In this document: one piece after another, positions 52,180-60,972 of the stretch
Position numbering within the stretch: position 1 is the first letter of the stretch
How the letters are laid out: every line of letters begins with the position of its first letter
From: Buttiauxella ferragutiae
GTDB lineage: Bacteria; Pseudomonadota; Gammaproteobacteria; Enterobacterales; Enterobacteriaceae
DNA: 64,000 nt
Reading direction: 5' to 3' (one strand)
Assembly (NCBI RefSeq): GCF_001654915.1
Contig: NZ_LXEQ01000053.1
Position numbers and translations under genes: made by a program
Notes under the pieces: model-generated
The model's input: only the letters and a program-made list of their open reading frames with translations
What the model was told of the DNA's origin: nothing
The model's database searches: none

Positions 52180-53210
52180 ACTTTTTTCTCCTCGGGGCAC
52201 AAACGCACCAAACGAATCCGATCACCGGAGCTGCATTTCAGGGCATCAGCGGTTTGGGCATCAACAATCAGGCGGTCGCCTTTTGGGTTCGCCTTAATCA
52301 ACATGGCACGAAAATCATTATATTTTTCATTGGCGACCAGACACATCGGCAGCTCTTCGGTTGCCGGTTGTCCAATCACCAGTTCCACCAGGTGGCTTTT
52401 ACGAATCGCGCGAACCCTGTCGATGTCGCATTCCAGCGTTGGCCCGCCGTCGAAAATATCCACGTAATTGCGGTAGCGGAAACCTTCCGCTTCGAGAACT
52501 GCTCGCGCTGGGGCCGTTTGCGGATGCACTTTACCAATCACCGCCCGTGCTTCGGCCGACAGGAAATCGGTATAAATAGGATGCTTTGGCATTAACTCGG
52601 CGATAAACGCTTTCTGCCCGGTGCCGCACAAGTAATCTGCACGGCTAAACTCCATTGAGAAGAAGCGGTTGCCGAGGCTTTCCCAAAACGGTGAATGGCC
52701 ATGTTCATCAATCACGCCGCGCATCTCAGCGACCACTTTGTCGTTAAAACGATCGCGAAACGCTGCCATAAAGAGGAAGCGCGATTTAGACAGTAAGTAA
52801 CCGTTGCCCTCTTTGCGCCAGTCAGCATCAAGGAATAACGTGCACAGCTCGCTGCTACCGGTGTGATCATGGCTGAGAAACAGCGTCGGCAACGCGTTGT
52901 AAATGTTCAGCTCTTTGGAAGCGTGAACATGCGTGCCAACGTGGTAATTGTACCAGGGGTCGTTTAACCCGACGGCCACTTCAATGGCGCAAATACCTAC
53001 CACGCGTTCGGTTGAGGAATCTTCCAGGACGAAAACATAGCCCTGTTCGCCTTTTGGCAGGCCACCCTGCCAGGTATGAATGGAGCGTTCGATACGTGCC
53101 GACAGCGTTTTTTCATCCGCAGGCAGCGAGGTCAACCCGCCGCCTGTTTTACCCGCCAACGCCAGCAGCCCGGATATATCACCGCGCTCAACCGGACGGA
53201 TAACCATCAT
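52176..53210 (-). CDS. astA: Arginine N-succinyltransferase
   Basis: First step: succinyl-CoA plus arginine gives N2-succinylarginine. 344 residues, the E. coli length, starting MMVIRPVERGDISGLLALAGKTGGGLTSLP. Also VAVGLNDPWYNYHVGTHVHASKELNIYNALPTLFLSHDHTGSSELCTLFLDADWRKEGNGYLLSKSRFLFMAAFRDRF and PKHPIYTDFLS, diagnostic of AstA. ATGA overlaps at both ends couple it to astC and astD. Confidence 0.97.
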   Translation of the reverse strand: MMVIRPVERGDISGLLALAGKTGGGLTSLPADEKTLSARIERSIHTWQGGLPKGEQGYVFVLEDSSTERVVGICAIEVAVGLNDPWYNYHVGTHVHASKELNIYNALPTLFLSHDHTGSSELCTLFLDADWRKEGNGYLLSKSRFLFMAAFRDRFNDKVVAEMRGVIDEHGHSPFWESLGNRFFSMEFSRADYLCGTGQKAFIAELMPKHPIYTDFLSAEARAVIGKVHPQTAPARAVLEAEGFRYRNYVDIFDGGPTLECDIDRVRAIRKSHLVELVIGQPATEELPMCLVANEKYNDFRAMLIKANPKGDRLIVDAQTADALKCSSGDRIRLVRLCPEEKKV

Positions 53211-54427
53211 GATTGCTCTCCCGCTAAGAAGCGTTCACAGGCGCGCTCAAAACGATCCAACCCTTGTTGCACTTCGCCTTCGCTGACAATTAATGCCGGT
53301 GCAAAACGCACCACATTCGCGCCAGCGATCAGCATCATCAAGCCTTCATTCGCGGCAGCCTGTAAGATAAGTTTAGCTTTTCCGTTGTACTGTGGTTGCA
53401 ATACGCAGCCAATTAACAACCCCAGACCGCGCACTTCACTGAACAACTGATGCTTCTGGTTAATGTTGTTTAAACGCTCCACAAACCAGGCGTGACGCTG
53501 TTTCACGCCATTAAGCACTTCAGGCGTATTGATGATTTCCATTACTCGCCCGGCAACCGCACCCGCCAGCGGGTTACCGCCGTAAGTGGTGCCGTGGGTG
53601 CCCACCACCATCACTTTGGCGAATTTATCAGTCGTCAGCATGGCACCGATCGGGAAGCCGCCACCTAATGCTTTGGCGGTTGAAAGCACATCCGGCGTAA
53701 TGCCGTAGTGCATGTAAGCGTACAGCTCGCCGGTACGGCCCACACCAGTTTGTACTTCATCGAAAATCAGCACTGCGTTGTGACGATCACACAGTTCGCG
53801 CAAGCCTTGCAGGAATGTTGGGTCAGCTGGCACCACGCCGCCTTCACCCTGCATCGGTTCCACAATCACCGCGCAGGTATTTTCATTAATCAGTTCACTG
53901 GCAGATTGCAGGTCGTTATAAATCGCGTGGCTGATTTGCGGTGGTAACGGGGCAAAATCTTGTGAATAAGCCGGTTGTCCACCAGCGGAAACAGTAAATA
54001 GCGTGCGGCCATGGAAGGCATTTTTGAAAGCAACGATGCCGCTTTTCTGCGGGCCAAAGTTGTCATGTGCGTATTTACGCGCCAGCTTTAAAGCCGCTTC
54101 ATTGGCTTCAGCGCCGGAGTTGCAGAAGAACACTTTCTCGGCAAAAGTGGCATCAATCAGCTGTTTTGCGAGACGCAAAATCGGCTCGTTAGTGTAGCCA
54201 TTGCCGGTATGCCAGAATTTTGCCGCCTGTTCTTCCAGCGCTTTGCGCAGTTCAGGATTGGCATGACCGAGAGCGTTCACTGCGATGCCGCCCGCGAAGT
54301 CGATGTAATCTTTGCCTTGCTGGTCCCATAACGTCGACCCTTCACCACGTACCGGAATAAAAGAAGCTGGGGCATAAACGGGCATCATCCAATCGTCGAA
54401 ATTCTGGCGGGTAATTGACTGCGACAT
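53207..54427 (-). CDS. astC: Succinylornithine transaminase
   Basis: Third step: PLP-dependent transamination of succinylornithine. 406 residues, class III aminotransferase. Motifs: FAGGIAVNALGHANPELRKAL, CNSGAEANEAALKLARKYAH, VIVEPMQGEGGVVPADP, LIFDEVQTGVGRTG, and the PLP-lysine in DVLSTAKALGGGFPIGAML. It resembles ArgD, but the position at the head of astCADBE settles it. RBS GGAAGAGG. Preceded by a sigma-54 promoter. Confidence 0.96.
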   Translation of the reverse strand: MSQSITRQNFDDWMMPVYAPASFIPVRGEGSTLWDQQGKDYIDFAGGIAVNALGHANPELRKALEEQAAKFWHTGNGYTNEPILRLAKQLIDATFAEKVFFCNSGAEANEAALKLARKYAHDNFGPQKSGIVAFKNAFHGRTLFTVSAGGQPAYSQDFAPLPPQISHAIYNDLQSASELINENTCAVIVEPMQGEGGVVPADPTFLQGLRELCDRHNAVLIFDEVQTGVGRTGELYAYMHYGITPDVLSTAKALGGGFPIGAMLTTDKFAKVMVVGTHGTTYGGNPLAGAVAGRVMEIINTPEVLNGVKQRHAWFVERLNNINQKHQLFSEVRGLGLLIGCVLQPQYNGKAKLILQAAANEGLMMLIAGANVVRFAPALIVSEGEVQQGLDRFERACERFLAGEQS

Positions 54428-54499
54428 AGCGACCTCTTCCGGTAAATAAAAAGTTATTTGAATGTTAAATAATTGGGTGTTTGCGCTGTAAATGTAGAT

Positions 54500-54516
54500 T
54501 GCACGCTTCGTGCCAG
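54500..54516 (-). promoter_or_regulatory. Sigma-54 promoter of the ast operon
   Basis: On the minus strand TGGCACGAAGCGTGCA carries GG and GC at -24/-12 spacing, matching TGGCAC-N5-TTGC apart from one base. It is about 75 bp upstream of astC, giving a ~60-nt leader. E. coli astC has a sigma-54/NtrC promoter here. Confidence 0.8.
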
Positions 54517-54957
54517 CCAGCGATATAAATGAATAGCACAGAGGTGTGATTGAAAAATCAATGAGTTACAAATACACGCTATTCACATAAAGTGAATAAT
54601 TAGTGCATAGTTTTATGGCGGTGTATGGATCGCAACACGAAAACAAGAAATATTATGCAGTAGTAAAATTTAATACTGGATTTGTGATCAATGCTGGGGT
54701 TTGCACTAAGTTTGTTGCACCAAAAAACTGCATACGCCCTTAAACAGGGCATATCTGCTCCCGGAAGGTTTGTCGGGTGAATGAATACAGCCAACGTGCA
54801 TGAACTTGAAATATGGCGAGTGGTAGGTGTATTCCCATTTTTTTTATGCGTATGTATAATAAAAACCTAAATGCCCACCATTATAAATATAACATATATA
54901 TCATTTATATACATGCCGTAAATATATAAACACTACACATCATTGGATGATGAAATA
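54517..54957. other. ast upstream region and AT-rich gap to the orphan gene
   Basis: Contains TTGCAC at 54701-54706, TTGCACC at 54716-54721 and TGCAT at 54729, resembling NtrC half-sites about 200 bp upstream of the sigma-54 promoter. GCCCTTAAACAGGGC at 54737-54751 is a small hairpin. From 54830 onward the sequence is very AT-rich (TATAAATATAACATATATA) and would carry the promoter of the next gene. No credible gene is seen in it. Confidence 0.4.
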
Positions 54958-55830
54958 ATGTTAACAAGCAAAGAGATAAAAATCGGAGAGAAACTGTTGC
55001 GTATAACACGCAACAGATGGTCAAATAAAGCCAGTGAATATATGCTCAGTCGTGGCTCACTATGGTATAGCAATGAGAGTTATCTGGCACAAAAAATGGT
55101 TCACGCACTAAGGGTGTCTGCCGGAGTTCGCTTTTCTTCCGCAAGCCATCTCTCTTTAAGTAATTACCATTTTTTACGGGAAATGCTCCACCCATTAAGC
55201 AGTCGTGAGAAAGTCTTTTTAAGCTATTTCATGGCTACACCTTTTTATGCTTTGCATGCCACAAACAATAATCGTGTCATTAATGACAAAGGAGATTTAG
55301 TCCTTTATTCACGCAAACAACTGATGGCTAAAGGAATCCCCTTCCCCTCAGAAAATAGTCATCCATTAGATGTACACGGACTGGCAAATACAGACTATGT
55401 TTTCTTTTCGCTTGAAGCAGGATGTAGTCTTAAAAAAAACAGAAGCCGTTTTGGTAAAACATTCTTTAAAATTAATTACCAGCACTCACAATTTAGTAAC
55501 TCATCAATGGTTTTACTTGATCAATTAACACTGGAAACACCGAGTTGTAAAATAAACGATCTCAGTGATTACTGTAAAAGCATGCTCGCCGATCGGGAAA
55601 TACCCAGGACAGATATATTTTTCCAGGGCAGACAGTTTTCACTGCAAGGGTTAGCTCATTACATTATCGCTACCATTCGCTTATTGCCTGATGAAGATCA
55701 AAATATCCTCTTTGGAATGGTTAGCACCAACCAAATGAATAACTTAATCAATAGTTTTTTCCGCCCAGAAATCCGAGTTCCACGCATGGCAGCATTCAAA
55801 AAGGGGCAATTTACCGTCTATAAAAACTGA
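54958..55830 (+). CDS. Orphan AT-rich gene, possible OspC/ART-like effector
   Basis: 290 residues from the ATG at 54958 with GGATGATG upstream; a TTG at 54943 would add five residues. No signal peptide or membrane span. I do not recognise it firmly. Noticeable blocks are FYALHATNNN (96-105), LVLYSRKQL (114-122), NTDYVFFSLEAGCS (144-157), SRFGKTFFKINY (163-174), MVLLDQLTLE (184-193) and IRVPRMAAF near the end. The order 'HAT', 'YSRKQL', 'DYVFFSLE', 'SRFG' recalls ADP-ribosyltransferase-fold effectors of the Shigella OspC type, here without ankyrin repeats. That is inference from memory, not a search. The gene is clearly more AT-rich than ast and xthA on either side and long AT-rich gaps flank it, which suggests transfer. 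No partner or immunity gene adjoins. Confidence 0.75.
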   Translation: MLTSKEIKIGEKLLRITRNRWSNKASEYMLSRGSLWYSNESYLAQKMVHALRVSAGVRFSSASHLSLSNYHFLREMLHPLSSREKVFLSYFMATPFYALHATNNNRVINDKGDLVLYSRKQLMAKGIPFPSENSHPLDVHGLANTDYVFFSLEAGCSLKKNRSRFGKTFFKINYQHSQFSNSSMVLLDQLTLETPSCKINDLSDYCKSMLADREIPRTDIFFQGRQFSLQGLAHYIIATIRLLPDEDQNILFGMVSTNQMNNLINSFFRPEIRVPRMAAFKKGQFTVYKN

Positions 55831-56029
55831 TATTTTGTATAAAAATAACATCCCTGTTTTCTTTCCAGTTACAGCATTAGGCATGTAACTGGAATTCCAA
55901 CAAAATCAATGCCCAAACCACTTGATTCAGCCATCGCATAAATAATCCAAAGATGTCATCCTGTCCGGCATTTCTATCGATTTTCTGCTACCATCCTGCA
56001 ACATTGTTAAGTAACCACGGCAGCGACTT

Positions 56030-56836
56030 ATGAAATTCGTCTCTTTTAATATCAACGGCCTGCGCGCCCGTCCGCATCAACTTGAAGCCATTGTTGAACA
56101 GCATCAGCCTGACGTTATCGGTTTGCAGGAAACCAAAGTCCATGACGACATGTTCCCGCTCGAAGATGTCGCAAAGCTTGGCTACAACGTCTTTTATCAT
56201 GGTCAGAAAGGCCATTACGGTGTGGCGCTGCTCACCAAAGAGACACCGATTTCGGTGCGCCGTGGCTTCCCTGGTGACGATGAAGAAGCACAACGCCGCC
56301 TGATCATGGCTGAAATCCCTTCGCCATTAGGTAACCTGACGGTGATTAACGGTTACTTCCCGCAGGGCGAAAGCCGCGACCATCCGACCAAATTCCCGGC
56401 CAAAGCGAAGTTCTACCAGGATCTGCAAAACTATCTCGACAGTTCTTTGAAGAAAGACAGTCCGGTGCTGATTATGGGTGATGTGAATATCAGCCCAACC
56501 GATCTCGACATCGGCATCGGCGAAGAGAATCGCAAACGCTGGTTGCGCACTGGTAAATGTTCCTTCCTGCCGGAAGAACGCGAGTGGATGGACCGCCTGA
56601 TTAGCTGGGGCCTGGTCGACACCTTCCGTCATGCCAACCCGGATGCACAAGACAAGTTCTCGTGGTTTGATTACCGCTCAAAAGGCTTCGATGACAACCG
56701 TGGTCTGCGTATCGACCTGCTGCTGGCAAGCCATCCGCTGGCTGAACGCTGTGTTGCGACCGGCATTGATTACGATATTCGTAGCATGGAAAAACCTTCA
56801 GACCACGCACCCGTTTGGGCTGAATTTAAGCTGTAA
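56030..56836 (+). CDS. xthA: Exodeoxyribonuclease III
   Basis: Major AP endonuclease and 3'-5' exonuclease of base excision repair. 268 residues, equal to E. coli. Active-site residues: Glu34 in GLQETKVHDD, LIMGDVNISPTDLDIG with Asp/Asn near 151-153, RIDLLLAS with the Asp near 229, and the terminal SDHAPVWAEF with Asp-His. Follows a 199-bp gap after the orphan gene. ydjX follows by 18 bp. Confidence 0.98.
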   Translation: MKFVSFNINGLRARPHQLEAIVEQHQPDVIGLQETKVHDDMFPLEDVAKLGYNVFYHGQKGHYGVALLTKETPISVRRGFPGDDEEAQRRLIMAEIPSPLGNLTVINGYFPQGESRDHPTKFPAKAKFYQDLQNYLDSSLKKDSPVLIMGDVNISPTDLDIGIGEENRKRWLRTGKCSFLPEEREWMDRLISWGLVDTFRHANPDAQDKFSWFDYRSKGFDDNRGLRIDLLLASHPLAERCVATGIDYDIRSMEKPSDHAPVWAEFKL

Positions 56837-56854
56837 GGGAAAACACCACATCCG

Positions 56855-57514
56855 ATGCGTAAGTTACTGTTTGCCACGCTGGTTGTGGTTTTTGTCCTGC
56901 TCATCTTCTTTTTGCCGCCAGGCAGCCTGGCGGCACTGCAACACTATCAGGCACAGTTTTCTGACTGGCATCAGCAGCACCCGCTACAAACGGCGCTGGC
57001 TTTCTTTCTGATTTATGTGCTCGTCACTACCCTTTCAATTCCTGGCGCAACACTCTTAACGCTGTTGGCTGGCTCGCAGTTTGGGCTATTCCAGGGCACC
57101 GTACTGGTGGCGCTGGCGGCGACCTGTGGCGCAACGCTTGCCATGCTGATTAGCCGCTATTTATTACGCGCCTGGGTACGCCTTAGTTTCGCCACACCGA
57201 TGGCTGCAATCAATAGCGGTGTGGAACGCGAAGGCTTGTACTATCTTTTTGCATTACGACTGACGCCCATTTTCCCGTTCTTTCTTATCAATTTGCTGAT
57301 GGGCCTGACATCGGTCAAAACGCTGGGTTATTTTGCCGTTAGCCTTGTCGGGATGCTGCCGGCGATTGTGGTTTATCTCAATGCTGGCCGCCAATTGAGC
57401 CAGTTGCGTAGTCTTAGCGATATTCTTTCACCCGGTATGATGTTGATGTTCGCTCTGCTCGGCTTCCTGCCGCTGTTCTCGCGCTGGATAGTCCGCTTGC
57501 TGCGAAAATCATAA
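56855..57514 (+). CDS. ydjX: TVP38/TMEM64 (DedA-like) membrane protein YdjX
   Basis: 219 residues, shorter than the E. coli ~236. Six or so membrane spans with the VTT/SNARE-associated domain: TTLSIPGATLLTLLAGSQFGLFQGTVLVALAATCGATLAMLISRYLLR, then EREGLYYLFALRLTPIFPFFLINLLMGLTSVKTLGYFAVSLVGMLPAIVVYLNAG. Family members act as membrane-remodelling or lipid-flipping proteins; the role of YdjX is unknown. In E. coli ydjY, ydjZ and ynjA lie between ydjX and ynjB; here ynjB follows at once (10 bp). Confidence 0.9.
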   Translation: MRKLLFATLVVVFVLLIFFLPPGSLAALQHYQAQFSDWHQQHPLQTALAFFLIYVLVTTLSIPGATLLTLLAGSQFGLFQGTVLVALAATCGATLAMLISRYLLRAWVRLSFATPMAAINSGVEREGLYYLFALRLTPIFPFFLINLLMGLTSVKTLGYFAVSLVGMLPAIVVYLNAGRQLSQLRSLSDILSPGMMLMFALLGFLPLFSRWIVRLLRKS

Positions 57515-57524
57515 GGATCCCATT

Positions 57525-58700
57525 TTGCGTCTTTTAACGCTTTTGCTGTCGCTGGTTGCGATCGGCTTTTCATGCTTTGCACAGCCTACTGACTGGGATA
57601 GCCTGCGCCAGCAGGCAAAAGGCCAGACGGTTTACTTCAACGCCTGGGGCGGCGACCCTGCGGTAAACAGCTATCTCGACTGGGTCGCCGGAGAAATGAA
57701 GCAACACTATGGCGTGACGCTCAAAGTCGTGCGCCTGGCGGATGCTGCCGACGCGGTAAAACGTATTCAGAGCGAAGACAGCGCAGGGCGCAAAGATAAT
57801 GGCTCGGTCGATTTGCTGTGGGTGAATGGTGAAAACTTCCATACTCTGAAACAGGCCGGTTTGCTAAAAGATGGCTGGGCGTGGGAATTACCCAACTGGC
57901 GCTATGTCGACCAGAAAAAACCAGTACGTGAGGATTTCTCGCAACCGACTGACGGTGCCGAGGCACCGTGGGGCAGCGCTCAATTGATGTTGATCGGCAA
58001 TGCGCAAACGGGTGTGAAATTCCCGCGCAGTGCACCTGAACTGCTGGCATTTGCCAAAGCACATCCTGGCAAATTGAGCTACCCTCGCCCACCTGATTTC
58101 ACTGGCACCGCGTTTATTGAACAACTGCTGATTGTGCTGACTCGAGAGCCGCAAGCGCTGCGCCTGCCGCCTGATCCGGCCACCTTTAAGCAGGTGACTG
58201 CGCCACTGTGGGATTATCTCGACCAACTGCATCCGCTATTATGGCGCGGGGGAAAAACCTTCCCACCAACGCCTGCGCGAATGGACCGCATGCTGGCGGA
58301 TGGCGAGCTGTTGATGTCGGTAACGTTTAATCCGGCGCATGTCGATAACCTTATTGACCGCAAACAACTGCCGCATACCGCAAGGGCATTTGGCTTTGCG
58401 CAAGGCATGCTGGGCAACGTTCACTTTGTGACGATCCCCGCCAATGCCCGCGCGCAGGCTGGTGCACAAGTGGTGGCTAATTTCCTGATGTCACCGCAAG
58501 CGCAAATCCGTAAGGCTAATCCGGCAATTTGGGGCGATACCACCATTCTGGATAGCGCAACGCTGCCCGCACCTTTGGGCGAACAGCTTAATGCCCAAAA
58601 ACCTGCCCATCTGCAAGCGGTACCGTATCTGCCAGAGCCGCATGCCGCCTGGGTAAACGCGCTGGAAAAAGAGTGGTTACAACGCTACGGGGCGAAATGA
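57525..58700 (+). CDS. ynjB: ABC transporter periplasmic binding protein YnjB
   Basis: 391 residues (E. coli 388). TTG start with AAGGA upstream gives the signal peptide MRLLTLLLSLVAIGFSCFA-QPTDWDSL. The mature part is a thiamine/spermidine-type binding protein: FNAWGGDPAVNSYLDWVAGEMKQHYGVTLKVVRLADAADAVKRIQSE and DLLWVNGENFHTLKQAGLL. Substrate unknown; the fold resembles iron or thiamine binders. ATGA overlap with ynjC. Confidence 0.92.
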   Translation: MRLLTLLLSLVAIGFSCFAQPTDWDSLRQQAKGQTVYFNAWGGDPAVNSYLDWVAGEMKQHYGVTLKVVRLADAADAVKRIQSEDSAGRKDNGSVDLLWVNGENFHTLKQAGLLKDGWAWELPNWRYVDQKKPVREDFSQPTDGAEAPWGSAQLMLIGNAQTGVKFPRSAPELLAFAKAHPGKLSYPRPPDFTGTAFIEQLLIVLTREPQALRLPPDPATFKQVTAPLWDYLDQLHPLLWRGGKTFPPTPARMDRMLADGELLMSVTFNPAHVDNLIDRKQLPHTARAFGFAQGMLGNVHFVTIPANARAQAGAQVVANFLMSPQAQIRKANPAIWGDTTILDSATLPAPLGEQLNAQKPAHLQAVPYLPEPHAAWVNALEKEWLQRYGAK

Positions 58701-60265
58701 GTCTACGTTTATTAGCCTGGTTTGCCGTGGGTTGCGTTTTTGCCCCACTGCTTCCGGGCTTGCTGATGATGGCAAAACCCGCACTGATGCCTGAAATCTG
58801 GCAGGCACTATGGGCTGACAACCAATGGTCTGGTGCTTTACTGGCAACACTCAACTCGACGGTGATTAGCGTCGCGGGTTCGCTGGTGTTATGTCTGGTG
58901 CTGTTTTGTGGCCTGTGGCCTGGCGCTCGCTGGCGGCGTTATGCCGCGCAACTGCCGCTTTTATTAGCGCTACCGCACGTCGCATTCGCCAGCGGTTTTT
59001 TGTTCCTGTTCGCCGATAACGGTTGGCTCGCTCGCTTATGCGGCATCTCATTTCATCTTGATGAATATGGCATGGGTCTGGGTATTTTGCTGGCGCTCAA
59101 AGAGAGCTGGTTTTTATTATGGATAGCCAGCACCCAGCTCAATTACCAAACCCTTTCCCAACAGCTCACCGTCGCACGCAGCCTGGGCTATGGCCCGCTA
59201 CAATGCCGCATTCGCGTGCTGGTTCCGTCATTGTTGCCGCGTCTGAAATGGGCATTACTGGCGGTGGTGGCCTACAGCCTGTCCGTGGTGGATGTGTCCA
59301 TTATTCTCGGTCCGAACAACCCACCGACGCTGGCGGTACTGGCGTGGCAGTGGTTGAACGATGCCGACCCGCAGCGCGTGGCGATGGGCATGTTGACCTC
59401 ACTGTTATTAGTCGGGCTGTTAGGTTGTTTTATCGTGTTGGGCTGGATTTTATGGCGCGTGTTTCGCCGCGCAGTCGGGCGTTTTTCAGGTCAAAGACAT
59501 CTACTTAATATCCAGCCACTGGCATCAAGTTTAGGGTTGGTGATGACGGCAACCTGCATCGCGGCGCTGGCAATGCTGGTTATCTGGTCGATGGCCGAGG
59601 GTTGGTTTTATCCTGCTATTTTGCCGGATGGCTGGGCGTTTTCAGGATGGCAAGCGGCTGAGTTGTCGCCATTGGGCACCACGCTGCTACTGGCGCTGGC
59701 AAGCAGTTTCACTGGCTTGCTGGTGATTATTCTGTGGCTTGAGGGTGGCAATCCCCGTTTTGATCTGTGGCTAGCGCTACCGCTATTTTTGCCTGCTTTA
59801 CCGCTGGTCGCCGGGCAATATCGTATGCTGTTAATTTTGCAACAAGACGGCGGCTGGCCCGGTGTTATCTGGAGCCATTTACTGTGGGTTGTGCCGTATA
59901 TGCTTTTGGTAGCGCGGCCCGCCTGGCAGCAGATAGATCCGCGTCTGGTTATCACCGCCCGCACCTTTGGCTGGTCATCGTGGAAAATTGTCTGTTTGGT
60001 TAAATTACCGCTGCTGGCACGCCCTCTTCTGGCGGCGCTAGCGGTCGGGTTTTCAGTCAGCATCGCGCAATATTTACCGACGCTGTACGCGGGGGCTGGG
60101 CGTTTTACCACTGTCACCACCCAAACTGTGGCACTGAGCAGCGGTGGCGATCCGCAACAACAGGCGATTCAGGCGTTGTTGCAGATGCTGCTGCCATTCA
60201 TCATGTTTATCATCACGCTTCAGGTTGGCCGCCTGCTCGGGCGTTTTCGACAAGGATTACGCTAA
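58697..60265 (+). CDS. ynjC: ABC transporter permease YnjC (fused two-domain)
   Basis: 522 residues from the ATGA overlap with ynjB (MSLRLLAWFAVGC). A frame to 58673 lies inside ynjB. Two fused BPD-transport permease halves, ~12 membrane spans. Each half has an EAA-like loop: LTVARSLGYGPLQCRIRVLVPSLLPRL (~160-185) and VITARTFGWSSWKIVCLVKLPLLARPLLAAL (~425-455). A thiamine/ThiP- or FbpB-type arrangement. Its stop overlaps ynjD by one base (TAATG). Confidence 0.92.
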   Translation: MSLRLLAWFAVGCVFAPLLPGLLMMAKPALMPEIWQALWADNQWSGALLATLNSTVISVAGSLVLCLVLFCGLWPGARWRRYAAQLPLLLALPHVAFASGFLFLFADNGWLARLCGISFHLDEYGMGLGILLALKESWFLLWIASTQLNYQTLSQQLTVARSLGYGPLQCRIRVLVPSLLPRLKWALLAVVAYSLSVVDVSIILGPNNPPTLAVLAWQWLNDADPQRVAMGMLTSLLLVGLLGCFIVLGWILWRVFRRAVGRFSGQRHLLNIQPLASSLGLVMTATCIAALAMLVIWSMAEGWFYPAILPDGWAFSGWQAAELSPLGTTLLLALASSFTGLLVIILWLEGGNPRFDLWLALPLFLPALPLVAGQYRMLLILQQDGGWPGVIWSHLLWVVPYMLLVARPAWQQIDPRLVITARTFGWSSWKIVCLVKLPLLARPLLAALAVGFSVSIAQYLPTLYAGAGRFTTVTTQTVALSSGGDPQQQAIQALLQMLLPFIMFIITLQVGRLLGRFRQGLR

Positions 60266-60888
60266 TGCTGTGTGTTCAGGATTGCACCATTACCAGGAAT
60301 TCCCGCTCGCTGATTCACGCGCTTAATTTCACCGTTTCTGCGGGGGAAGTGCTGACGCTGATGGGACCATCAGGAGCGGGTAAATCAACGTTTTTAAGCT
60401 GGATAATTGGCGCATTACCCGCTGAATTTACGGTGACCGGCGAGTTATGGCTAAACCAACAGCGTCGCGATACGCTGCCGACCGAACGGCGAAACATCGG
60501 CATTCTGTTTCAGGATGCGCTGTTATTTGACCATCTTAATGTCGGGCAAAATCTGGCAATGGCGATTCCGGCCGCGGTTAAAAGTCGCGAACAACGGCAG
60601 CATTGCGTTGAACAAGCGCTGGAAAATGCGCAGTTAGCGGGCTTTTCACGTCGTGACCCAGCGACTCTTTCTGGCGGAGAACGTGCACGGATTAGTGTGT
60701 TAAGGGCATTGTTAGCGAAGCCTGAAGCCCTGTTGCTCGACGAGCCTTTCTCGCGCCTTGATCAAACCTTGCGCGAGCAATTTCGCCAGTTCGTCTGGCA
60801 ACAGGTTGAGCAACAAGCTATTCCGGTGGTGCTGGTCACCCATGACCCGCAGGATATTCCGCCTGATGGGCAGATTATTACGCTGTGA
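60265..60888 (+). CDS. ynjD: ABC transporter ATP-binding protein YnjD
   Basis: 207 residues, a compact ATPase (E. coli 217). Walker A GPSGAGKST begins at residue 34, Q-loop ILFQDALLFDHL, signature LSGGERARISVLRALLAKP, Walker B LLLDEPFSRLD, and H-loop VVLVTHDPQD. Completes YnjBCD, whose substrate is not established. Followed by a terminator before ynjE. Confidence 0.93.
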   Translation: MLCVQDCTITRNSRSLIHALNFTVSAGEVLTLMGPSGAGKSTFLSWIIGALPAEFTVTGELWLNQQRRDTLPTERRNIGILFQDALLFDHLNVGQNLAMAIPAAVKSREQRQHCVEQALENAQLAGFSRRDPATLSGGERARISVLRALLAKPEALLLDEPFSRLDQTLREQFRQFVWQQVEQQAIPVVLVTHDPQDIPPDGQIITL

Positions 60889-60927
60889 ATCAAATATGCG
60901 GTAACGCAAGGAATCACTCACGTGAAT

Positions 60928-60951
60928 GGCGCAAGATAGCGCCTCTTTTTT
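60928..60951 (+). terminator. Terminator between ynjD and ynjE
   Basis: GGCGC and GCGCC pair around AAGATA and are followed by TCTTTTTT. It would partly insulate ynjE from ynjBCD. Confidence 0.75.
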
Positions 60952-60972
60952 CTCTCTTTTTCAGGTTATAAG

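Noticed and set aside
54600..54794. 64-codon minus-strand frame upstream of astC
   Set aside because: Lies in the ast control region, lacks a ribosome site, and the sequence looks random.
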